Shown in pieces: positions 50,443 through 55,943 of a DNA stretch of 55,943 nt; position 1 is the stretch's first letter, and every line of letters begins with the position of its first letter. Position numbers and translations under genes: made by a program. The notes beneath the pieces were generated by a model, which was given only the letters and a program-made list of their open reading frames with translations, did no database searches and was not told the DNA's origin. Source of the stretch: an uncultured Prevotella sp. (GTDB lineage: Bacteria > Bacteroidota > Bacteroidia > Bacteroidales > Bacteroidaceae); contig CAMORS010000007.1 in the NCBI GenBank assembly GCA_946624005.1, forward strand, positions 1-55,943, given 5' to 3'.

Positions 50443-51288
50443 ATGAATACAATTACACCAAAAACAGTAGATATAGAGAAGGTGCTCCGCGACAAGATGG
50501 GCAGCAAGGCCAAATGGGTGCCGCGCCCAGCCGTCAAGTGGCTCAAGAACCTCATACACGAGGACTGGCTCAACCAGTTTCTGTGGGACAACCGCGATGT
50601 GAAAGGCACGCCCTGGCTCGAAGCATGCGTGAAATATGTCGACATGCACGTAGAGGTGAAGGGCTTGGAGAACCTTCCCCCGAAAGACGACGGCAGGCTC
50701 TACACCTTCGTCAGCAACCATCCCCTGGGCGGCATCGACGGTGTCACGCTCGGAAGCATCCTCGGAAGGCAGTACGACGACGGCTTCCGCTACCTCGTCA
50801 ACGACCTGCTGATGAACCTGCCTGGCCTGGCTCCGCTCTGCATCCCCATCAACAAGACAGGCTCGCAGAGCCGCAACTTCCCCGCAATGGTCGAAGCTGG
50901 GTTCAAGAGCGACAACCATATACTGATGTTCCCCGCCGGGCTTTGCTCGCGCAAGAAGGGGGGCGAGATACACGACCTTCCTTGGAAGAAGACGTTCATC
51001 ACGAAGAGCGTGCAGACGCAGCGTGATGTCGTGCCCATCCATTTCGGTGGGCAGAACTCCGAGAAGTTCTACCGCATCGCCAACATCGGCGACCGACTGA
51101 AGCTGAAGTTCACCATCGCCACGCTCTGGCTCGTCGACGAGATGTACAAGAACCGCGGCAAAACCTTCCCCGTCACCATCGGCAAGCCCATCCCCTGGCA
51201 AACCTTCGACAAGTCGAAAACGCCGGCTGAGTGGGCGCAATACGTGCAAGACGTCGTGTACAAACTGAACTACCCGCAAACAACATAA
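50443..51288 (+). CDS. glsA: Glycine-lipid O-acyltransferase GlsA-like
   Basis: This 281-residue PlsC/hemolysin-type acyltransferase has SNHPLGGIDGVTLG (about residues 89-102), with a His-x5-Asp form of the acyltransferase motif. It lies 2 bp before a GNAT-like N-acyltransferase gene. In Bacteroides thetaiotaomicron the equivalent adjacent genes make glycine lipids: GlsB N-acylates glycine with a hydroxy fatty acid and GlsA O-acylates the product. The same assignment is inferred here from similarity of order and motif. Confidence 0.8.
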   Translation: MNTITPKTVDIEKVLRDKMGSKAKWVPRPAVKWLKNLIHEDWLNQFLWDNRDVKGTPWLEACVKYVDMHVEVKGLENLPPKDDGRLYTFVSNHPLGGIDGVTLGSILGRQYDDGFRYLVNDLLMNLPGLAPLCIPINKTGSQSRNFPAMVEAGFKSDNHILMFPAGLCSRKKGGEIHDLPWKKTFITKSVQTQRDVVPIHFGGQNSEKFYRIANIGDRLKLKFTIATLWLVDEMYKNRGKTFPVTIGKPIPWQTFDKSKTPAEWAQYVQDVVYKLNYPQTT

Positions 51289-51290
51289 AC

Positions 51291-52289
51291 ATGGAGCAAG
51301 AAATCATCCAACCCATTGACAAAGAGGTGCTCAAAAGCGAACTGACCCCCGAGCGCCAGCTGCGAATGACCAACAAGAGCCACAACGAGATATACATCGT
51401 CACGGCCCACCAGGCTCCCAACGTGATGCGGGAGATAGGCCGCTTGCGCGAGATAGCCTTCCGCACCGCCGGCGGCGGAACAGGCAAGGAGGTAGACATC
51501 GATGAATTCGACACCTGCGAGAATTGCTATAAGCAACTCATCGTCTGGAATCCCGAGGCAGAAGAAATCATCGGGGGCTACCGATACCTGCTCGGCACCG
51601 ACTGGGAAATCATGCCCGACGGACAACCGCATCTGGCAACAAGCCACATGTTCCACTTCTCGGAGAAGTTCCTGCGTGAATATATGCCGCAGACGATAGA
51701 GCTCGGACGCTCGTTCGTCACCGTAGAATACCAGAGCAGCAAGATGGGCTCGAAAAGCCTCTTCGCCCTGGACAATCTCTGGGACGGACTGGGTGCACTC
51801 ACCGTCATCATGCCCAACGTGAAGTATTTCTTCGGCAAGATGACCATGTACCCCTCCTATGTGCGCAAGGGGCGCGACATGATTCTCTATTTCCTGAAAA
51901 AACATTTCGACGACAAGGAGAACCTCATCGTTCCGATGCACCCGCTCGAACTGGAGACCGACCCGAAGGAGCTCGAACAGCTGTTCTGTCACGACAACTT
52001 CCGCGACGACTACCGCATCCTCAACCAAGAAGTGCGCAAGATGGGCTACAACATACCGCCCCTGGTCAATGCCTACATGAACCTGAGCCCGACCATGAAG
52101 CTCTTCGGAACAGCCATCAACGACGGCTTCGGCGAGGTGGAAGAGACGGGCATCCTCATTGCCGTCGACGAGATTCTCGAAGAAAAGCGCGTCAGACACA
52201 TCGACAGTTTCATCAAGCATCATCCCGATGCCTTGAAGATTACCAGCGGCGCCAACAAGATTATCTACAAACCGAGCAATGAGCATTGA
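51291..52289 (+). CDS. glsB: Glycine N-acyltransferase GlsB-like
   Basis: This 332-residue protein belongs to the hemolysin/OlsB-type GNAT family. It shows LREIAFRTAGGGTG (about residues 51-64) and IELGRSFVTVEYQ in the acyl-carrier/acyl-CoA binding part. It would attach a 3-hydroxy-acyl chain to glycine as the first step of glycine-lipid synthesis, with glsA acting next. The ATG at 51291 is chosen over an ATG at 51231 that lies within glsA. The gene ends in a run of four ATTGAA heptamers. Confidence 0.82.
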   Translation: MEQEIIQPIDKEVLKSELTPERQLRMTNKSHNEIYIVTAHQAPNVMREIGRLREIAFRTAGGGTGKEVDIDEFDTCENCYKQLIVWNPEAEEIIGGYRYLLGTDWEIMPDGQPHLATSHMFHFSEKFLREYMPQTIELGRSFVTVEYQSSKMGSKSLFALDNLWDGLGALTVIMPNVKYFFGKMTMYPSYVRKGRDMILYFLKKHFDDKENLIVPMHPLELETDPKELEQLFCHDNFRDDYRILNQEVRKMGYNIPPLVNAYMNLSPTMKLFGTAINDGFGEVEETGILIAVDEILEEKRVRHIDSFIKHHPDALKITSGANKIIYKPSNEH

Positions 52290-52311
52290 ACATTGAAGAT
52301 TGAATATTGAA
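52284..52311 (+). repeat. Four heptamer units at the glsB 3' end
   Basis: CATTGAA, CATTGAA, GATTGAA and TATTGAA lie end to end. The first unit includes the glsB stop codon (TGA at 52287-52289), and the last runs up to the start of the next gene at 52313. Confidence 0.85.
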
Positions 52312-52312
52312 C

Positions 52313-52633
52313 ATGACACCTGCAGAAAAGACATACCTTGAAGAGCGCATCCTCGATGTGCTCAAAACCGTATACGACCCCGAAATCCCTGTCAACATCT
52401 ACGACCTGGGGATGATTTATAAAATAGATGTACGCGAGGACTATAGCGTAGACGTCGACATGACGTTCACCGCGCCCAACTGTCCCGCCGCCGACTATAT
52501 CCTCGAAGACGTACGCACTAAGATAGAAAGCATCGACGGCGTGAAGAGCGTCAACGTCAACCTCGTCTTCGAACCCGCATGGGACCAGAGCATGATGACC
52601 GAAGAGGCACGTGTGGAACTGGGACTCGACTAA
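52313..52633 (+). CDS. DUF59/MIP18-family protein (SufT-like)
   Basis: This 106-residue protein has the MIP18 fold: VYDPEIPVNIYDLGMIYKI near the N-terminus and DMTFTAPNCPAADYI with a conserved Cys. Proteins of this family help assemble or deliver Fe-S clusters. The genes around it act in lipid metabolism, not Fe-S assembly, so the link is unclear. An ATG at 52313 just after the ATTGAA heptamers is the natural start. Confidence 0.85.
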   Translation: MTPAEKTYLEERILDVLKTVYDPEIPVNIYDLGMIYKIDVREDYSVDVDMTFTAPNCPAADYILEDVRTKIESIDGVKSVNVNLVFEPAWDQSMMTEEARVELGLD

Positions 52634-52637
52634 CCCT

Positions 52638-52679
52638 CAACACCCATCACTCAACACCCATCACCCATCACCCACCACC
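52638..52679 (+). repeat. Six heptamer units before lpxH
   Basis: CAACACC, CATCACT, CAACACC, CATCACC, CATCACC and CACCACC lie end to end up to the ATG of lpxH (52682). They are the reverse complement type of the GGGTGTT heptamers found inside three genes. Confidence 0.9.
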
Positions 52680-52681
52680 CA

Positions 52682-53446
52682 ATGAAGAATATATACATCA
52701 TCTCCGACGCCCATCTCGGCTCATGGGCCATTCCGCACCAAAGGATGCAGGAGCGCAGGCTCGTGCGCTTTCTCGACGACATCAAGCACAAAGCGTCGGC
52801 CATCTACCTTCTGGGCGACATGTTCGACTTCTGGTACGAGTGGAAATATGTCGTGCCCAAGGGCTATACGCGATTCCTCGGCAAGCTCTCCGAGCTGACC
52901 GACATGGGCGTAGAGGTGCACTATTTCACCGGCAACCACGACATCTGGATGTACGGCTACCTGGAAGAAGAGTGCGGCGTCATACTCCATCGAAAGCCTC
53001 TGACGGTAGACATCTGGGGGAAAACCTTCTATATGGCTCACGGCGATGGACTCGGCGATCCCGACCGCAAGTTCAAGTTCATCAGCCGGATGTTCCACAA
53101 CAAGGTGTGCCAACGCCTCTTCTCCACGCTCCATCCACGCTGGGCTATGTGGTTCGGACTCACCTGGGCCAAGTATTCACGCATGAAGCGGGCCGACGGA
53201 AAGGAGGCTCCCTACATGGGCGAGGACAAGGAGTACCTCATCCGGTACACCAAACGCTACATGCAGACGCATCCCGACATCGACTATTATATCTACGGCC
53301 ACCGGCACATCGAGCTCGACATCATGCTCTCGCGCAAGAGCCGACTGATGATCATCGGCGACTGGATATGGCAATTCACGTATGTCGTCTTCGACGGCGA
53401 ACACATCTTCCTCGAGGAATATGTCGAGGGTGAGTCGCAATTATAG
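52682..53446 (+). CDS. lpxH: UDP-2,3-diacylglucosamine diphosphatase (LpxH-type)
   Basis: This 254-residue calcineurin-like phosphoesterase shows the metal-binding series DAH (residues 9-11), LGDMFDFW, GNHDIW, AHGDGLGDP and YGHRHIE. LpxH cleaves UDP-diacylglucosamine to lipid X in lipid A synthesis. The chain length and motif order fit this role, although other phosphoesterases of the family exist. It follows the heptamer tract directly. Confidence 0.87.
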   Translation: MKNIYIISDAHLGSWAIPHQRMQERRLVRFLDDIKHKASAIYLLGDMFDFWYEWKYVVPKGYTRFLGKLSELTDMGVEVHYFTGNHDIWMYGYLEEECGVILHRKPLTVDIWGKTFYMAHGDGLGDPDRKFKFISRMFHNKVCQRLFSTLHPRWAMWFGLTWAKYSRMKRADGKEAPYMGEDKEYLIRYTKRYMQTHPDIDYYIYGHRHIELDIMLSRKSRLMIIGDWIWQFTYVVFDGEHIFLEEYVEGESQL

Positions 53447-53530
53447 GGCTTTCAGGCGTGCAAGACATGCAAAATGTGCTTTTTCTGAAACTTTTTCGGA
53501 AATAATGCATGCAATTTGGAAAAAAAAGAC

Positions 53531-53538
53531 TATCTTTG
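53531..53538 (+). promoter_or_regulatory. -7 element of the acyl-CoA synthetase gene
   Basis: TATCTTTG matches the -7 consensus 27 bp before the ATG at 53565. The -33 region is unclear. Confidence 0.55.
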
Positions 53539-53564
53539 CAGATAGAATTTAAAACAGAGCAACT

Positions 53565-55376
53565 ATGCAAACAAATTGTCACCTTTCGGTACTGATACAC
53601 GAACAGGCTAGGATACACGGAGACAAGACGGTGCTGAACTATCGCGACTTCGGAAGCCTGAAGTGGAAAACAGCCTCCTGGAACGAGTTCTCGCAGCGTG
53701 TCAAGGTGGTGAGCAACGCCATGCTCAACATGGGAGTCAGGGTGCAGGAGAACATGGGCGTCTTCGCACAGAACACCGTGCAATACCTCTATACCGACTT
53801 CGGAGCATGGGGCATCCGGGCCGTCACCGTGCCGCTCTATGCCACCAGCAGCGAGCAGCAGTTGCAGTATATCATTGCCGACGCACAGATAAGGTTCCTC
53901 TTCGTGGGCGAACAGGAACAGTACGACAAGGCACACCGCGTCTTGCCGCTATGCCCCACGCTCGAGAAGATCATCATCTTCGACCCGAGTGTGCGCATCG
54001 CGCAGGGCGACCCCAGTGCCATCTATTTCGACGACTTCCTCAAGCTCGGCGAGAACCTGCCGCGCCAGAGCGAGGTGGAGAGCCTCTGGGCGCAAGCTTC
54101 GATGGACGACATCGCCAACATCCTCTATACCAGTGGCACTACGGGCGACTCGAAGGGTGTCATCCTGACCTACGGTCAATATCATGCAGCCTTCGAGGCC
54201 AACGGTCGCTGCGTGCCAGTGGGCGAGAAAGACCGCGTCATGGTGTTCCTGCCTATCACGCATGTCTTCGAGCGCGGATGGATGATTCTGTGCCTCACGC
54301 TGGGCGCACAGCTGATCATCAACACCTATCCGAAGGAAATCCAGCAGTCGATGCGCGAGACGCATCCCACCTGTATGTGTGCCGTGCCGCGCTTCTGGGA
54401 GAAAGTATACATCGGTGTGAAGTCGAAGATCGAGAAGGCCGGCCCCGTGCAGCGCAGCCTCTTCAAGCGTGCATTGGCCGTGGGCCGTAAGTACCAAATA
54501 GAATACCAGAGTCGCGGACGACGCGCTCCGCTGCCGCTGAAGCTGCAGTATGAGGCGTTCGACAAGACGCTCTTCTCGCTCGTCCGCAAGCAGCTCGGAC
54601 TGGAGAATGCACACTTCTTCCCAACGGCAGGCTCGTATGTCTCGTCAGAGGTGGAGGAGTTCGTCCACTCGGTGGGCATCTTCATGATGGTGGGCTACGG
54701 ACTGACGGAGAGTCTCGCCACCGTGTCGTGCGACCACATGGACAAGCCCTACACCGTGGGAAGCGTCGGACGACCCATCCACAGCATACAGATAAAGATT
54801 GGCGAGAACGACGAGATACTGCTCAAGGGTCCCACCATCACCCGTGGCTACTACAAGCGCGACGCGCTCAACGCCGAGGCCTTCGATGCCGACGGATTCT
54901 TCCATACGGGCGATGCTGGCTATCTTAAGGATGGCGAGCTGTTCCTCAAGGAGCGCATCAAGGAGCTGTTCAAGACGTCCAACGGCAAGTATATCGCACC
55001 GCAGATGATTGAGTCGAAGATTCTCGTCGACAAGTTCGTCGAGCAAGTGGCTGTCATCGCCGACCAGCGCAAGTTCGTTTCGGCGCTCATCGTACCGGCT
55101 TTCAACGAGCTCGAAGAATATGCCAAGGACAACGACATCGACTACGAGAAGGTGGAAGACCTCTGCCACAACAAGCGCATCATCAAGATGCTCACCGAGC
55201 GTATCGACACCCTGCAGCAGCAACTCGCCAACTACGAGAAGATTAAGACCTTCACCCTGCTGCCCAAGCCCTTCACTATGGAGGCGGGCGAACTGACGAA
55301 CACGCTGAAAATCAAGCGCGCCGTGCTCAACAAGCACTACGCTGCCGAGATTGAAGAAATGTACAAGGAAAGCTGA
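53565..55376 (+). CDS. Long-chain acyl-CoA synthetase (AMP-forming)
   Basis: This 603-residue ANL-family enzyme activates fatty acids with ATP and CoA. ILYTSGTTGDSKGVILTY (about residues 187-204) is the P-loop, GYGLTES the adenine site, and FFHTGDAGYLKDGELFLKER the hinge region with the catalytic lysine further on (SNGKYIAPQ). The likely role is recycling of exogenous or released fatty acids. It has its own -7 element. The final genes DUF4160 and DUF2442 follow 9 bp downstream. Confidence 0.93.
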   Translation: MQTNCHLSVLIHEQARIHGDKTVLNYRDFGSLKWKTASWNEFSQRVKVVSNAMLNMGVRVQENMGVFAQNTVQYLYTDFGAWGIRAVTVPLYATSSEQQLQYIIADAQIRFLFVGEQEQYDKAHRVLPLCPTLEKIIIFDPSVRIAQGDPSAIYFDDFLKLGENLPRQSEVESLWAQASMDDIANILYTSGTTGDSKGVILTYGQYHAAFEANGRCVPVGEKDRVMVFLPITHVFERGWMILCLTLGAQLIINTYPKEIQQSMRETHPTCMCAVPRFWEKVYIGVKSKIEKAGPVQRSLFKRALAVGRKYQIEYQSRGRRAPLPLKLQYEAFDKTLFSLVRKQLGLENAHFFPTAGSYVSSEVEEFVHSVGIFMMVGYGLTESLATVSCDHMDKPYTVGSVGRPIHSIQIKIGENDEILLKGPTITRGYYKRDALNAEAFDADGFFHTGDAGYLKDGELFLKERIKELFKTSNGKYIAPQMIESKILVDKFVEQVAVIADQRKFVSALIVPAFNELEEYAKDNDIDYEKVEDLCHNKRIIKMLTERIDTLQQQLANYEKIKTFTLLPKPFTMEAGELTNTLKIKRAVLNKHYAAEIEEMYKES

Positions 55377-55385
55377 GTATAAGCA

Positions 55386-55637
55386 ATGGGATCTGTCTTT
55401 ATTATACAAGGTATCTTGGTGTACATATATGGATTCGACCATAACCCTCCCCATATACATGTAAGGAGTGGAACGGACAACTTCTCGATAACCATTCAGG
55501 ACCGTGTCATAGAAGGGAAAGCAAGGTCAAAGACCATAGCGCTGATCAATTCATTCATTGATGAACATGAAGAGGAACTCATGGAAATCTGGGAAAAAGC
55601 TCAACGAGGAGAAAAGATAAACAAAATAAAACATTGA
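55386..55637 (+). CDS. DUF4160 protein
   Basis: This 83-residue protein has the DUF4160 pattern: VYIYGFDHNPPHIHVRSG near residues 12-29 and EELMEIWEKAQRGE at the end. DUF4160 genes are usually next to DUF2442 genes, and such pairs have been proposed as toxin-antitoxin modules; that remains uncertain. It starts 9 bp after the acyl-CoA synthetase gene. Confidence 0.8.
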   Translation: MGSVFIIQGILVYIYGFDHNPPHIHVRSGTDNFSITIQDRVIEGKARSKTIALINSFIDEHEEELMEIWEKAQRGEKINKIKH

Positions 55638-55641
55638 AGGA

Positions 55642-55875
55642 ATGATACTGACAATAACCGACGTGGAGTATTTGGGCGAATACACGCTGCTTTGCACATT
55701 CAGCAATGGCGAACGCAGAAAAATTGACCTTACGCCACTGCTTGACTATCCTGCATATCAAGAATTGCGCGACAAAAAACAGTTTGAGCAATTTGGTCTC
55801 GACCATACCATCTTTTGGGCAAATGGTGCCGACATCGCGCCTGAGTATCTCTTTGAAAATGGTGTGGCAGCTTAA
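55642..55875 (+). CDS. DUF2442 protein
   Basis: This 77-residue protein carries the DUF2442 layout: TDVEYLGEYTLLCTFSNGER, DLTPLL and FWANGADIAPEYLFE at the end. It lies 4 bp downstream of the DUF4160 gene. DUF2442 folds as a small beta-rich domain with a helix and is often the partner of a DUF4160 protein. No active-site residues can be pointed to. Confidence 0.8.
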   Translation: MILTITDVEYLGEYTLLCTFSNGERRKIDLTPLLDYPAYQELRDKKQFEQFGLDHTIFWANGADIAPEYLFENGVAA

Positions 55876-55889
55876 CGACAATTAACGAA

Positions 55890-55943
55890 ATGATAACTCA
55901 AGAACAACTGAAGGATGTCCTCAAGCGGGTAGACGACCTGCAT
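55890..55943 (+). CDS. prfB: Probable peptide chain release factor 2, 5' fragment
   Basis: Eighteen codons (MITQEQLKDVLKRVDDLH) run to the window edge without a stop. The opening resembles bacterial RF2, whose first helix contains a similar LKxRxDDLxRYLD pattern. If correct, the protein ends translation at UAA and UGA codons, and the RF2 frameshift site would lie just beyond the window. The identification rests on 18 residues and is tentative. It begins 14 bp after the DUF2442 gene. Confidence 0.5.
   Translation, partial: MITQEQLKDVLKRVDDLH

Noticed and set aside
1..55943. Insertion sequence or prophage
   Set aside because: No transposase, integrase or phage structural gene was recognised on either strand.

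Overview
This window looks like a chromosomal segment of a Bacteroidales bacterium, most likely Prevotella or a close relative. The signs are: promoters of the Bacteroidetes type (TTTG, 19-20 bp, TAnnTTTG) at many loci; an epimerase-type threonine dehydrogenase divergent from kbl; folP-cdaA pairing; NigD-like, DUF4292 and TPR lipoproteins; adjacent glycine-lipid synthesis genes; and a division/cell-wall (dcw) cluster in the order mraZ-rsmH-ftsL-ftsI-murE-mraY-murD-ftsW-murG-murC-ftsQ-ftsA-ftsZ. I saw no rRNA, tRNA, insertion sequence or CRISPR array. The genus is an inference.

Layout. 1-830: repeats, then a nucleotidyltransferase (MNT antitoxin type) followed by a stub of its HEPN partner. 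881-6601: an 1810-residue secreted multidomain protein and a small acidic protein. 6.7-13.6 kb: MFS transporter, cdaA and folP, argR with a putative operator, a NigD-like lipoprotein, and the divergent kbl/tdh threonine-degradation pair. 13.9-17.1 kb (minus): PASTA protein, rluD and ddl in one operon, plus rpmH, which is too short for routine ORF calling. 17.3-20.3 kb (plus): efp, a glycosyltransferase, radC and an exported glutathione peroxidase. 20.4-29.1 kb (minus): dut, TPR lipoprotein, DUF4292 lipoprotein, EnvC-like M23 protein, C10 cysteine protease, and a lipoprotein fusing a nucleoside hydrolase to a zeta-toxin-like kinase.

29.2-33.3 kb: a YgjP-like metalloprotease, a repeat-filled intergenic region, a PIN toxin-antitoxin pair, tatA-tatC (minus) and dgt (plus). 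33.4-49.7 kb: the 13-gene dcw cluster on the minus strand, headed by mraZ with three phased MraZ-like boxes at its promoter. murF is not in the cluster and ddl lies about 20 kb away. 49.7-50.4 kb has no credible gene but holds a long hairpin and a 22-bp tandem array. 50.4-55.9 kb (plus): glsA-glsB for glycine lipids, a DUF59 protein, lpxH, an acyl-CoA synthetase, a DUF4160/DUF2442 pair, and the first codons of what is probably prfB.

The most unusual signals are: (1) an exported nucleoside hydrolase/zeta-kinase fusion downstream of a secreted protease; (2) tandem repeats with a 7-8-bp period but different unit sequences at many loci, several of them read as protein inside genes, including ftsA; (3) two distant intergenic arrays with a 22-bp period and a shared near-palindromic core; (4) a hairpin repeat that supplies the -33 box of the folP promoter; (5) the MraZ-like boxes upstream of mraZ.
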